This document shows, piece by piece, positions 46,153 to 58,448 of a DNA stretch of 64,000 nucleotides. The translations under genes and the position numbers were made by a program. The stretch lies in NCBI GenBank assembly GCA_028583685.1, contig JAMXIF010000042.1, positions 22,689,425-22,753,424 of the forward strand, written 5' to 3'. The notes beneath the pieces are model-generated. The model was not told the origin of the DNA and did not search any database. It saw nothing but the letters and a program-made list of their open reading frames with translations. Numbering within the stretch: position 1 is the first letter of the stretch; every line of letters begins with the position of its first letter. Origin of the DNA: Petaurus breviceps papuanus. Lineage: Eukaryota > Chordata > Mammalia > Diprotodontia > Petauridae.

Positions 46153-46800
46153 AAGGAAGTTGGCTCACTCTCAGAGAATCAAGTGTGGAGATGTATTTAG
46201 AAAGCTTGGCCAAATTTAAAGTATTACATAAGTGTTGATTGTTTATAGGAGAGAAACTAAGTAGGCTTGTAGATGGCTTTTGTAGGGAAAAAATTATATC
46301 TTTAAATAAGATAAATTTGGGGGAAAAGGAGAGAAAACACTTTAAAGAGAGCATACCATTCTCTGTCTCAGATTTTTTAGATTAAGTTTCTATAAAAGGA
46401 ATGTGTGCAGACATATACACATATATCTTTTTATATATGATTGTATAGTAGAAATGCATATTGAGAAATGACAAATAATATGTGATGTGTATTTATAATT
46501 CCTAGATTTCTACATATGTTTAAATAAGTGTTTTAGATGTGTGTATTTCAACAGAGGTGTCTATAAATGGAATGCCCACCCATATTGTGTATAACTGGCA
46601 GACATACCACTTAGATATACATTTATAGAGATCTATGCATTAAAAATATACAATATACATTATATAATTGTCATTTCTAAATATGTATATACACATGTCT
46701 TTGTACATGTATACATAGAAGGATGCGTCTGTGTACACATTCCACTTATAGAAACCTAGACTAAAACATCTGAGAACCAGACATCATGTGCCTTTTTTAG
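46153..46800. other. Unassigned AT-rich DNA
   Basis: No recognised family. It contains repeated 'atatacacat'-type and 'tacatgtatacata'-type low-complexity sequence. Confidence 0.4.
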
Positions 46801-46802
46801 AA

Positions 46803-46880
46803 TGTTATTCTTCTTCTTTTTCTTTTCCTTCTTCTTTTCTTCCTTCTTCTTCTTCTTCTTCCCCTTCTTCTTCTTCTCTC

Positions 46881-46945
<65 letters not shown>

Positions 46946-46962
46946 CTCTCTCTCTCTCTCCC

Positions 46963-47003
<41 letters not shown>

Positions 47004-47005
47004 AC
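46803..47005. repeat. Polypyrimidine (TTC)n(TC)n tract adjoining (CA)n
   Basis: About 155 bases of almost pure pyrimidine (TTC-rich, then CT), then CCCTA and about 40 bases of CA. All four open frames through it (up to 122 codons) are simple-repeat translations and not genes. Confidence 0.97.
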
Positions 47006-47274
47006 AGGTTTTAATAGTTTACATTTCAGCAAGACTTCTAAGATAATCTGCATAACTATAATTTGTATATGCAGACAAGTAATGTTTTTTACAAATATAT
47101 GCCAAGCACACATATATTTTCTATAGATAAATGCCACAAAAAGTACTTTTGGTAGGACAATCCATGTGTACAAGTGTGTTTGAATAGAGTGATATGAAAC
47201 TGTCTTAAGAAACTTTTAGTAATACTTGAAAAGGCAATTGTGAAGCCTTACTATTATAGAATATATCATTTCCC

Positions 47275-47645
47275 ATCCTATCTCCTGCCTTGCCTCATGT
47301 GGCTACAATCCCTAGAATCTCCCCTCCCTTCTGCCTAATTAGAACCTGCAAATATTCCAAAGGTTAGTTCAAGTCCTTCCAGATATACAAAGCATTCCCT
47401 GACTTCCTCAGGAACTACTACTCTCTCCTTTCTGTGCTTATTTCTTCTAAAAATTTAAGTGTTCTACCATATACTGTCTTATTCTTTCAAGTACTTCGTA
47501 TCACATTATCTCTGAAACTGATTGTAAACTCCTTGTACACAAGAGCCATGCCTAATACTACCTTTTTATTGCCATACTGTTATACACATAAAACGCACAG
47601 AGTCTTAAGTGCTTAGTAAATGCTTGCTAGTTACTTTGTGCATTG
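47275..47645 (+). mobile_element. L2-type LINE, sense 3' end
   Basis: 'cctatctcctgccttgcctc', 'ttcaagtccttccagatata', 'gattgtaaactccttgtaca' and 'cttaagtgcttagtaaatgc' follow the L2 3' end order. Confidence 0.6.
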
Positions 47646-48220
47646 TATCAATAAAATGAAACAGGAAAGACCAATAACCATCATCTTTATATGTTTAATC
47701 TATATTTCTAATATAAGTAGATTTATTTCACTGACATTTCTCTAAAAATTGACAGCACCAATGATGCACTGGTACTCAGAAAATATAAAAAGAAATAGAT
47801 GGAATTTTCCAGAAAAGTATCTGAAATTAATCCTTTGGAAGAAAAAATTGAGAGATAGAAAAAGTGACATGAACTGGATGAATTCAGAACTGGTTGAACT
47901 CCCATGCTCAGCTAACAGTTTAATGTTATCTTCTCAGAGTCTATACTGGGACATCTTAGGACTCTTTTTTTGGGTCTGTGCTGTTCATTGGTGACTCAGA
48001 TAAAGGTATAGATGGAATGCTCATCAAATTTTTATTTGGAGGAAAGCTAGGAAAGAGAACTAAAACATCATATTGCAGATAGGAACTGAAATCATGTTAA
48101 AAACCCAGAGCACTGCCTGAATCTAATAAAATGTTTTTTTCAAAAATGGTAAGAGTGAAGTCTTACAATTTCAGGATAAGTAAAGCATGTTTGCATAGGA
48201 TCTTGTCCAAGGTTGTACCA
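47646..48220. other. Unassigned intergenic DNA
   Basis: No recognised family. An open frame of 81 codons (47749-47994, plus) has no domain features. Confidence 0.4.
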
Positions 48221-48224
48221 TTTA

Positions 48225-48690
48225 ACATTTAAGAAGAACATTGATAAATTCTATAGAAGCTATGGGTAGGCAACCAATATGAAGGGCCTTGAATTCAAAC
48301 AATCTGAATATAAATTGAAAGAGAAATAATGTTTATTTTGGAGAAGAGTAGAATGAGGAGGTAAGAAAATTATCTTAAAATATTTTATGAAGTATTAAGT
48401 GAGAGATTGTAATTTGATTGACCTAAATTGGCAGAACCAAGGGTAATTATTTAAAATTTTAAATAGGAACATTTAGGCTGAATGTGAGGAGAAAACTGCC
48501 TAACAAGAGGAACTCTCCAGAAACATATTAAGCCACCTTCAGATGGAGGAGTTTCCCTCTAGTTGCATGTCTCTAAGCAGAAGCTAGATGACTGTGTTAC
48601 GTATATTATAGGTGATATTCTTTTCTGGAACAAAGTGGGCTTCATGACTCTTAAAGTTTTCCAGCTCTCAAATTCTATGATTCTGTGAAT
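48225..48690 (+). mobile_element. CR1/L3-type LINE 3' end
   Basis: 'attgataaattctatagaag', 'atgaagggccttgaattc', 'atttaggctgaatgtgagga', 'gaaaactgcctaacaagagg' and 'tctctaagcagaagctagat', ending in the 8-mer-like repeat 'attctatgattctgtg'. This matches the CR1/L3 3' end order and its terminal repeat. Confidence 0.75.
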
Positions 48691-48739
48691 TATCAATAAT
48701 ATATAGGGAAGTTTAAACGGTAAGGAGGGTTTTGGAGAA

Positions 48740-49130
48740 AATAAATTCTACTTAGGACATAATTAGTTAGGATATTAAATTATATGTATTGAGAAATACA
48801 GAAATTTGATTCAGTAGCTTGGTCTAAGTATTGAAACTGGATATGTAGATTTGAACCTCATTGGCAAAAAGATGATAGTTAATGGGAATGGATGACTGTC
48901 AAAAGACAGAGTAGAAAAGATGGTCAGTGCAAACTGAGAGAACAATTGCAGTGTCTGCAAAAAGAAACCATGAAGAGGACAAATAACAAGAGTGAGTAGA
49001 GGGGGTAGACAGGATATTAGGCAGGTTTGATGTCATAAAGTGAAGAAAGGAAAGAAGAAAGATCAACAATGTCAGAATCTGAGGAAAGGTCAAAATACAG
49101 AGAAAAGTCCATTGGATTTGGTCCTGATGA
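48740..49130 (-). mobile_element. Ancient LINE piece, antisense (L2-like)
   Basis: 'gttaggatattaaattatat', 'gaaactggatatgtagattt', 'agatcaacaatgtcagaatc' and 'gaggaaaggtcaaaatac' resemble the inward continuation of antisense L2 in marsupials. The assignment is weak. Confidence 0.4.
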
Positions 49131-49204
49131 GTTTATTTTAAAACTTCTGGGAAAATAGTTATAGTATATTGCTGAGGAAAGAAATTATGTGGCTTTCAAG
49201 AAGT

Positions 49205-49300
49205 ATAGTGTTTGCCTCTTTTTGTATCCAGAATGTTTAGCACAGTGCCAGGCACATAGTTAATGTAATTAATTAATGTTTATTGATTAATAACAAATAG
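49205..49300 (+). mobile_element. L2 3' tail fragment
   Basis: 'tttagcacagtgccaggcac', 'atagttaatgtaatt' and 'aatgtttattgatta' form a short L2 terminal piece. Confidence 0.6.
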
Positions 49301-49785
49301 CTGATGAAGGAATGGAACATTGTTTGCAAACTCCTTCTTCCTCATCCCTCACAATTCACACAAAGAGGTTTTTAGTGAAACTGAGGAGATATGGGATTAC
49401 AGTTTAAAGGAATAAATGCATTGAGGAAAAACTATTTTAGAACTGGGGAGACCTACATATATAGGTAGAAAGGAAAGAAAGTTCCAGTGGAAAGAGATAA
49501 ATTGAAAATATTTGAGAATTACTGTATCTCTTGAAAGATACTTTTGAAAGATGTTCAATGATTTCTCAATATTTCCTTAAAGGCAATTAATCAGATTACA
49601 TAATTTCCAGAATTTTTTTTCAAGAGATCTGGGTAACATATCAAACAACAATAATATAAACACATCTACAATCAAACAATGAAAATGTCCAGATTTTTTT
49701 TTTGGGGGGGTGGGGGGAGGACAAAGGAATCTGTTGTTTTTTTTAATAACTTCCAAGGGCCATTGTTATCCTTAGAAAACATTTC
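49301..49785. other. Unassigned intergenic DNA
   Basis: No recognised family. A T9/G7 tract lies at 49695-49711. Confidence 0.4.
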
Positions 49786-49787
49786 CT

Positions 49788-50415
49788 TTGTTGGTGGAGC
49801 CAAGAAAGTGAAGAGAAACTTGGGAGTTGTCTGAGCTTTCCCAGTTTCCCTCAGAAACAACATTAACTCAAGCCTCTAAATGGATACTGGAGCAACAGAA
49901 TCTACAAAAAGACAGAGTCAGACAATTTCCAGCTGAAGATAGCTTATAAGGACTTCAAGAAAGGACTGTCTTACTTAGGAAGAGGGGCAGCACAGCCCAG
50001 TGCAGATGGTATCTGGACAAGCCAGAAGGAGGCTCTTAGCCACAGCACAAATCAGCAACCGAGACCTCTTGGTTCTGCCTCAGCAGGCCAGTGGCACCGC
50101 AGGCAAACTAGGAGGCCCACAGACCCAGTATAGAAGGCAAACTGCCAGGCCCTGTTACCAGCAACAAGAAGAGTGACTGGGATGGGTCACCCCAGTGTGT
50201 TGAGCAAGCTGCCAACACCTGAGGCCCCAAAACACAAAGTCAGTCACCAGGTGCCTGGCTCCCAGAACAATAAGCTTGTAACATTACCCCCTGTGCGCCA
50301 GAAGGAAAGCTCAACTTTAAAAGTCATAAAATGGGCAAAAAATAAACAAGAAGCAAAACAGGGCCTTGAATATAGAACATCAGGATGGTGACAGGGAAGA
50401 TCAAAACACAAACTG
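49788..50415 (+). mobile_element. L1 LINE 5' head (5' UTR to start of ORF1)
   Basis: Begins near the canonical L1 start ('ggtggagccaagaaagtgaa', compare the usual gg.ggagccaagatggc). It runs through 'acttcaagaaaggactgtct', 'cagcccagtgcagatggtat' and 'ctgaggccccaaaacacaaa' to 'aggaagatcaaaacac', where HAL1 copy D begins. Downstream L1 sequence resumes beyond copy D at about 53330. Confidence 0.75.
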
Positions 50416-53294
50416 AGGGGCAGAATCAAGATGGCAGAGTAGAAACAGAACTTCTTTGGGGCTCCCACTCCCACCTCCTCCAATTCATTTAAAAATGACT
50501 CTAAAAAAACTTTGCAGCTACAGAACCGACAAAATCACAGAGAGAAGAAGTTAACCTGCTGAAGACAGTTGACAGGCTGGCAGTAAGCTGCCAGTGCAGC
50601 ACTCTGGGAGCCCAGCCTGGCCCTGCATGAGCCTGAGGTTTTAGCCTCAGGGTGGACACAACCAACCTCCTGCTGGAGGGACTTCAGATCAGCAGCAGCT
50701 GTGGTGGTTTCCAGAATTATCAACCCATAGATGCTAAGGACAAAGTGAGAGGTCATTGCAGTGTGGACTCTGGGAACAAGGAGTTTTGGAGTACAGTCTG
50801 GCCTTTAACCCCTGGAGGGATAAAGAGGCTGAGGAGCCATGGCCATGTAGCTGCCACCATGTGGCTGCTTCAGAGGTCCTGGCCTAAAGATTGTAGGGGG
50901 ACCAAGCAACCAGTCTGAGGGGTGATTGCTCTTGCTTCAACCTGCTTGGATCTGGATTGAGGCCTTGGGTAGAGGTCCTGGGATGCCTGACCAGTTAGCC
51001 AGAGCATGTGGAGGATTCAGAGAGGGCACCCAACTAATAGGTCCAGCAGCTTAGAAAACCACAGCAATTTGGGACAAAGCTCCCATCTCTCGTACCAGAG
51101 TTCTACTGTGGCAAAAAGCTCAAAAGTCAAGTAATTGGGTGGCAACATGAGCAAGCTAATGAAACAAAGCAAGCAAAAGCAATCCAAAATTAGACTCCTG
51201 TTTTGGGGTCAAAAAAGATTAAAGAATGGAACAGGAGGAAGAGAGTGAAAGTCAGAACTCCTGCACCAAAACCTTACCAGAAAAATATGAGCTGGTTACA
51301 GGGCATAGAGAAGCTTAAAAAGGATTTTGAAAACCAAATAAGAGAAGTGGAGGAAAAATTGGGAAGAGAAATGAGAATGATGAAAGAAAATTATGAAATG
51401 AGAGTCAACAGCCTGACTGAAGAAAATAACACCTTAAAAAATAAACTAACTCAAATGACAAAAGCTCAAAAAGGCAATGAAGAGAAGAATGCCTTAAAAA
51501 GCCAAATTTGCCAGATGTAAAAAGAATCTGAAAAGCTCACTGAAGAGAATAATTCCTTCATAATTAGATTGGAGCATATGGCAGCTAGTGACTTCATGAG
51601 GAATCAAGATACTATTAAACATATCCAAACAAATGAAAAAAAAATAGAAGGCAATGTGAAATATCTCATGGGAAAAACCACTGACCTGGAAAATAGATTC
51701 AGGAGAGATAATTTAAAAGTTCTTGGGCTACCTGAAAGCCGTGATTTAAAAAAAAGAAACTAGAAATCATCCTTCAAGAAATTCTCAAAGAAAATTGCCC
51801 TGATGTTTTAGAACCAGAGGACAAAATAGAGGTTGAAAGAATCCACCAATCACCTCCCGAAAAAGATCCCAAAAAGAAAACTCCTAGGAATATTATAGCT
51901 AGGTTCCAGAATACCCAGATCAAGGAGAAAATATTACAAGCAGCAAGGAAGAAACAATTTGAATATTGTGGAAGCACAATCAGGAAAACACTGTATCTGA
52001 CATCTTTTACATTGAGGTATTGAAGGGCTTGGAATATGATATTCCAGAGGACAAAGGAATTGGGATTAGAACCAAGAATTAGCTACCCAGCAAAACAGAG
52101 TAGCATGTTTTAGAGGAAAATATGGTCATTCAATGGAATAGAGGACTTTCAAGCATTCTTGATGAAAAAACCAGAGTTGAATAGAAAATTTGACATTCAG
52201 ATACAAGAAGCAAGAAAAGCATGAGAAGATAAACAGGGAAAAGAAATCATAAGGTATTTATCAAAGTTGAACTATTTACATGCCTACATAGAAAAATGAT
52301 AATTGTAATTTATGCAACTTTTCTCAGAACGAGGATAGTTGAAGGGAATATAAATGTGTGTGTGTTTGTGTGTGTGTGTGTGTATACACACACAGATATA
52401 CAGGAGGGTATATTTACATATGAATACATATGTGAGTGTGTGTATATATGTGTACAGGTATACATAGACAGAGGGCACCAGATCAATTGAATAGGAAGGG
52501 ATGATATTTAAAAGGTGAAATTGAGAGATGAGCAAGGAATATATTGAGAGGAAATGGGGAGAGACAGAATGGGGTAAATTATCTCATAAAGAAGAGGCAA
52601 AGAATAACTATTACAATGGGGGGGGAAGAACAGGAAGGCAAAAGGGAATGTCAGCCTTACTTTCATTCAATTTGGCTTAGGGAGGGAATGACATACGCAC
52701 TAAATATGGTGTCTCACCCTACAGAATAGTAGAGGGGAAGGGGATGGGGGGGGGTGATGGAGAGAAGGGCAGGATGTGGGGAAGGAAGTTAGAAGTACAC
52801 ACTTTTGAAAAGGGACAGGGTCAAAGTAGAGAATAGATCAAGTTGGGGTCGGGATAGGATGGAGGGAAATATAGTCAGTCTTTCACAATATATCCACTAT
52901 GGAGATGTTTTGTGTAACTACACATGCACAATCTATATTTAATTGCTTATCTTCCCAGTAAGGGTGTGTGACAAGGCAGGAAGGAAAAGAATATGAAATT
53001 CAAATTTGTAAAATCAAATTTAAAAAATATATTATTATTATTATTTTACATGTAACGGAAATAAGATATACAGGCACTGGTGTATGGAGACCCACCTTGC
53101 CCTATCGGAAAGTCAGAGGAGGGATGGGGGAGGATATAGGAGACAGCAGATTGGGGGAGGGGTATACAGTGAGATTGCTGTTTTGGGGTGGTGGGTAGGG
53201 GAAAGACGGGGAGAAAATTTGTAACTCAAAAATGTTGTGGAAATGAATGATGCAAACTAAAAATAAACATAAAATTTATTTTTTTTTAAAAAAG
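50416..53294 (+). mobile_element. HAL1-like half-L1, copy D, near full length, nested in L1
   Basis: Starts 'aggggcagaatcaagatggc' directly after L1 head sequence. The 5' UTR runs to 51225, ORF1 is 51226-52224, then a 3' part without ORF2. The tail differs from A-C: it ends 'aaaataaacataaaat', like copy E. A (TG)n stretch lies at 52353-52385, and TTA repeats lie between the tail modules (53025-53045). I see no clear target-site duplication, and about 0.4 kb of L1 ORF1 start is unaccounted for between the two L1 flanks, so a deletion accompanied or followed the insertion. Confidence 0.82.
51226..52224 (+). pseudogene. HAL1 ORF1 (L1 ORF1p-like), copy D, broken
   Basis: The ATG at 51226 (MEQEEE) is followed by a one-base insertion that shifts the frame. 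The open piece 51203-51520 then covers NMSWLQGIEKLKKDFENQIRE and the coiled coil EENNTLKNKLTQMTKAQKG. It carries an extra LKKDFENQIRE heptad stretch that L1 ORF1 also has and copies A-C lack. A stop (about 51518) falls before KESEKLTEENN. The DLENRFRRDNLKVLGLPESRD linker is open (51569-51763). The C-terminal domain ends with a TGA at 52222-52224. Confidence 0.83.
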
Positions 53295-53329
53295 AGTCTA
53301 CCCATTATAGAGAACTTTTAATAAACTTT

Positions 53330-54545
53330 GCTTTTCTTTGGCTGAAAAGAAACAAAATTGGCCAAACTGGAAAAAAAAGAGAACTCCATTAAAAGTAGAA
53401 TTAGACAAATTGAACCAAATATGCAAAAGCCAACTGAAGAAAATAATTACTTAAAAATTAGAATTGCGCAAGTTGAAGCTAATGACTATGAGACATCCAA
53501 ATCAATCAAACAAAATCAAAAGAATGGAAAAGTAGGAGAAAATGAAAAATATCTTTGGAAAAACAACTGACTTGTAAAATAGATCCAGGATAGATAACTT
53601 AAGAATTTTTGTCCTACCTGAAAGCCATGATAAAAAAAAAGAGCCCAGACAGTATCTTTCAATAGATTATCAAGGAAAACTGCCCCGATATCCTAGAACC
53701 AGAGGGTATAACAAGCCATTGAAATAATTCACTTACCACTTCATGAAAGAGATCTCAAAATGTAAACTCCAAGGAATATTGTAGTCAAATTCTAGTATTC
53801 TAGTATTTCTATTCAAAATACCACAAGCAGTCAGAAAGAAACAATTCAAATAGTAAGGAGGCACAGTCAGGATTGCACAGTACTTAGTAGTTTATATATT
53901 AAAGGACTGGAGGGCTTGTGATATGATATTCTGGAAGGCAAAGGAGTTGGAATTTCAACCATTAATCAACTACCCAGTAAAACTGAGCACAATATTTCAG
54001 GGGAAAATATATACATTCAATGAAATAGGGAACTTTACATCTTTCCTGATGAAAAGACCAGAGTTGAACAGAAAATTCAATCTTCAAATACAAGACTGAG
54101 GAGAAGCGTAAAAAAAAAATAAACCAGAAATAAAAAATGCTATTCAATAAAGTCAAACTGCTTACATCCCTACTCAGGAAGATGATACTTGTAAATCTTG
54201 GGAAATGTATCTTTATTAGGGCAGTGAGAAAGGTTATACATAGACAAATGGCATGGGTAAAAGTTGACTTTGATGTGATGATATGAAAAAATAAGGGTAG
54301 AAAAAATGTACCGGGAGAAGAGGAAAGAAGGAGGCAGAAGAGGGTAAATAACATCACATAAAGAGGGGTAAATGACCTATTACAGCAGAGAGAAAAAAGT
54401 ATGGGGTGAGTATTGTTTAAACCTTATTCTTATTACATTTGGCTCAAAGAGTTAATCTATCTAACCCTGTGGAGAAATAGGAGAAAGGGGGAAAAAAAGG
54501 AGGGATTAGATAGAAGAGAGGGCAGATATAGGGAGGCAGTACTCA
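53330..54545 (+). mobile_element. L1 LINE: rest of ORF1 and inter-ORF region
   Basis: ORF1 from mid coiled coil to its end (about 53340-54099), then inter-ORF sequence ('accttattcttattacattt', 'ggagggattagatagaagag') to about 54545, where similarity stops. It is probably the same L1 as the head at 49788-50415. ORF2 is absent, so this copy ends in the inter-ORF region. Confidence 0.7.
53340..54099 (+). pseudogene. L1 ORF1 remnant
   Basis: L1-type ORF1: KLEKKENSIKSRIRQIE, then TEENNYLKIRIAQVEANDYE and SIKQNQKNGKVGENEKYL (open 53358-53570). Broken linker and C-terminal pieces follow to the stop at 54097-54099. It differs from HAL1 ORF1 in the second half of the coiled coil (HAL1: ENHCFRIKLEQMEANDF), so the two ORF1 lineages can be told apart. 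Confidence 0.75.
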
Positions 54546-55020
54546 GAAGAAAACATTGCATGGGTGTCCATTATGTTAATACGTCTTGGGTTGATCTCTA
54601 TTTTGTTCAGTTTCTGGCACCTTCCTCAGGTAGAATTTTCTTCTACAGTATTTTTGACTATTAGAAGGATGATGTTAAATCACTGCAAAAGAAATTATGG
54701 CATTGTCAGCTAACTACATATATTAAGATGGGAAAGATACTAATAACACAGAGTTATATATTTAGTGGGCATGACCTTAAGAATGATCTAATATAAGACC
54801 TTTGTTTCACAAAGAAAGTTCTAAAAATCCTAGAGAGAAACTACAGGGTTAAAATCTCAGTTTTCTTCATCCAAAGTCTATACTCTGTCTACTAAACTAT
54901 TTGCTTTCTCAGTAATTTTTTGATTCAAAGGGATTTTAGAATTAAATCATATTTAACTGGGAAAAAATCCAATGAATCAGAATGTAACATTCCTTAATCA
55001 TTACAACAAATCTAGGTTTT
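54546..55020. other. Unassigned intergenic DNA
   Basis: No recognised family. Confidence 0.4.
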
Positions 55021-55021
55021 A

Positions 55022-55660
55022 ATTTGTTGTTTACCAGCTATAAGATATTTGACAAATCCCTCTACATTTCTGAGCTCAACTTCATCTTTAAAATAATGGG
55101 GTTTAATTACATCGGGGTTCATAACATTTTAGAATCACTTTGGCAGTCTGGTGGATCCCTATGTACCTCTTCTCAGAATAATATTTTCAAATGTATAAAA
55201 TATATGTGATTACATAAGAAAACTAATTATATTGAAATAGATTTATCCAAGTATTTTTTTTTTTAATTCATGGAACCCATATGAAGAACACTTAGTTTAT
55301 ATGAATGAACCTAAGAGGTAATATGGTGTGGTGTGAAAAAATATCAAATTTAAAAGAAGTCTTGAATTCAATTCCTAGCTGTAATACATGTGTGGTCTTA
55401 AAAGAGTCATATGGCTTTGCTGTGTCTTACTTTCCTCAACTCTAAAATGAAAGAGTTATGAAAGATGAGTGTAAGAGAACCCATGTGCCAGTGGAAAGAA
55501 TATTGGATTTGGAGTGAAAGTACTTGAAATAAAATATTCTTTTTGCTACTTACCAATTGTGATATAGGGAAAATCACTTCTCTCTATTTCTGAGTTTCTT
55601 AATTTTTAAAATAAGGGGATTGTGTTGGGTCACTTTGAGGTAACTTTTAACTCTATTTTT
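55022..55660 (+). mobile_element. Three MIR/Ther-like CORE-SINE fragments
   Basis: Weak MIR order three times. 55025-55130 has 'taccagctataagatatttg' and 'atctttaaaataatgggg'. 55320-55460 has 'ggtaatatggtgtggtgtg', 'ttgaattcaattcctagctg' and 'caactctaaaatgaaag'. 55490-55655 has 'cagtggaaagaatattggat', 'tgctacttaccaattgtgat' and 'gggtcactttgaggtaac'. All are sense and old. Confidence 0.5.
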
Positions 55661-55734
55661 TTTTTTGGTTTTATGACATGTTCAAACCTTATTCTGTTTT
55701 TTTGGAGACATTAGGTAAATAACTTCATTAGGAT

Positions 55735-56305
55735 TATGGTAATGGAAATTTGAAGATCTTCCCTGACCCTTAGCCCTTTGACAGGCTTAAGTGACTCTGA
55801 GAACCTTCCCTGATTTGAAAATATACTCTGCCTCCCAATAGGCTGACTGTGGTCACATAGAACTTGTGGTAGGAGGCTTGTTTTTCAGGAATGTCCATAC
55901 CTTGTTTCTTTGTGATTGGGCAGTGGGTCAAGAGGGTTGTGCCATTCTCTGACCCAGGAGAAGGCTATATATACCCTGATCTGAGGTTTTGCTTTGGGGC
56001 TCACTTTGGGAAGATTTGTGTGATTTGGCCAGTTGAGGCTTTGGGCAGCCTTTGAGCCCCCTGGCTTTGAAAACCCAGATGCTGGAGTTTCTCTCTCTGG
56101 TAATTAACTAGGTATGGATAATGGTCAGAAAGCTGGAAGCCCTGTCTGCTGATCTGTTTCTCTGAAGTTCAGGGTGCTGACTTTTTCTCCTGAACTAGGT
56201 AAATGATATATATGTTTGATTGATTAAAGCAAGATTGTTAACCCATTTTGAGTTGCTTTCCTTTAGAAAAGCAGATCTAAGAACCTTTGCTAGCAGCCAT
56301 CCTGG
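55735..56305 (+). mobile_element. ERV-type LTR fossil, probably solo
   Basis: About 570 bp with LTR organisation: an upstream segment, a TATA box 'ctatatataccc' (55967-55978), then a leader shared with the piece at 41661-41923 ('tgtctgctgatctgtttct', 'gaagttcagggtgctgac'). I see no internal retroviral genes on either side. It lies among old CORE-SINE pieces, and a MIR-like trace resumes at about 56340. Moderate to old age. Confidence 0.65.
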
Positions 56306-56639
56306 GTATGCTAGGGTGTTTGCTGCTACAATTAGCCAGACCTTTAGCTTCTTTGTCTTTTAAATAAGGAGAGATGAGCCAAATGATCTCTAACATTCTA
56401 TCCAGTTCTAGATGCAAGGAAAATTGGAGTTGGGAAATGGGTAGAGTGTTTTTTAACTTAATAATAGAGAATATAAAAATTTTCATATATTTTGAAACTT
56501 TAGCCTGTATAGATATTTCCATCAACAGTAGCTCCCCAACTTCTAGGTGTAGAAGTACCTCTTACTTATATATTGTATAATATACTTTAGTCTGCAATAT
56601 GTTGATCATCTTTCATTTTCTTTTCTTTTCCTGGCACTT

Positions 56640-58448
56640 TTTTTCCTTTTTTTTAACTTTTTATTTAAAGTTTTGTGTTCCAAATTCTGTCTCTCCATGC
56701 CCCCCCCCTCCACTTACCATCATAAGCAATCAGATATAGGTTATACATTAAAAACATTTCCATCTTAGTCATTATGTACAAGAAAACTTGAATAAAAGAA
56801 AAAAATGAAAGAAAGTAACAAGCTGCCTGCTTCATTAGTATACTTCATCATTTGTCCCTTGAGATTGTCTTGGATCATTGTATTATTGAGAATAGCTAAG
56901 TCATTCACAATTCTACATCGAGCACTATTGTTGTTACTATGTGAAATATTTTGGTTCTGTTCACTTCACTATAAGTCAGTTCATATAAGTCTTTTCAGGT
57001 TTTTCTGAAATTATCCTACTTGTAATTTCTTATACCACGATAATCTTCCATTACAATCATATACCACAGATGATTTAGCCATTCAGAATTCATGGGCATC
57101 CCTTTGATTTTTAATTCTTAGCCATCATAAAAGGAGCTGATACACTTTTTTGGTACAAATAGATCCTTTTCCCTATTTTGCATGTCTTTCAGATACAGAC
57201 TTAGGAGTGGTTTCACTTGATTAAAGAATATGCACAGTTTTATAACACTTTGGCAATAGCTCCAAATTGCTCTGCAGAAAGGTTGGATCTGTTCACAACT
57301 CCACCAGCAGTACATTAGTGTCCTAATTTTCCCTCATCCCTTCCAACATTCAACATTTTCCTTTTATGTCATATTAGCCACTTTAATAATTGTGGAATGG
57401 TATCACAGAATTTTCTTAATTTGCATTTCTCTGATCAATAGTGATTTAGAGCACTTTTAATATAACTGTAGATAGCTTTGAGTTTTTTATCTGAAAACTG
57501 CTTGTTCATATCCTGTGACCATTTATCAATTGGGGAATCACTTATATTTTTGTAAATTTGACGAAGTTCTATAGATATTTGAGAAATGGGTCTTTTTTCC
57601 ATGATATCGTTGTGTAAAATTTCCCAATTTTCTGCTTTCCTTATAATTTTGGTTGCATTGCTTTTGTTTATGAAAAAGAGTTTTTTTTATATATAATGAA
57701 AATTATCTCTTTCACATTCTACAATACTCTACATATTTTCTTTGGTCCTAAATTTTTCCTTTTTCAATATATCTGACAGATAACTTATTCCATGTTCTCT
57801 TAATTTTCTTACGGTATCATCTTTTATGTGGACATCACTATACCCATTTTGACATTATCTTGGTATATGGTGAGATGTTGGTCTATACCTAGTTTTTGTT
57901 ATACTATTTTCCAGTTTTACCAGCAGTTTTGTCAAATAATGAAGTTACCCCCCTGAAAAAAAAGCTTGGATCTTTGGGTTTATCATATACAAGGTAACTA
58001 TGGTCATTTAATATAATGTAATTTGTACCTAATCTATTCCACTGATCCACCACTCTATTTCTTAGCCAATACCAAATTGTTTTTTTTTAATTACCACATT
58101 ATAATAGAATTTGAGATCTGGTATGGCTAAACCACTTTTTTCACATTTGTTTTCATTTATTTCTTTGATATTCTTGACCTTTTATTCTTCCAGATGAATT
58201 TTGTCATTATTTTTAGGTCCATAATTTTTTTATAGTTTGATTTGTAAACCACTGAATAAGTGGATTAATTTAGAATTGGCATTTTTATTATATTGGCTCA
58301 ACCTACTCATGGACAATTAGCATTTTTCCAATTGCTTAGATTTGACTTTATTTGTGTGAAAAGTGTTTTACAGTTGTGTTCCTATAGTTCCTGGGTTTGT
58401 CTTGGCAGTCAAACTCCCAAGTATTGTACATTATGTACAGTTATTTTA
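56640..58448 (-). mobile_element. L1 LINE, antisense: 3' UTR and C-terminal ORF2
   Basis: The 3' UTR at 56640-57060 ('gatataggttatacattaaa') is followed by 'tcatgggcatccctttgatt' (57090), 'aactccaccagcagtacatt' (57297), 'tttatcaattggggaatc' (57520) and 'gagatctggtatggctaa' (58110), to 'ttcctgggtttgtcttggc' (58387). It is interrupted at 58449 by a HAL1 tail and continues at 58838. It is the left end of the longest L1 in the window. Confidence 0.85.

Noticed and set aside
46797-47173. Several open frames of 67-122 codons on both strands
   Set aside because: They translate the TC, TTC and CA simple repeats (runs of SLSL, CVCV, RERE). The repeat creates openness in several frames at once.
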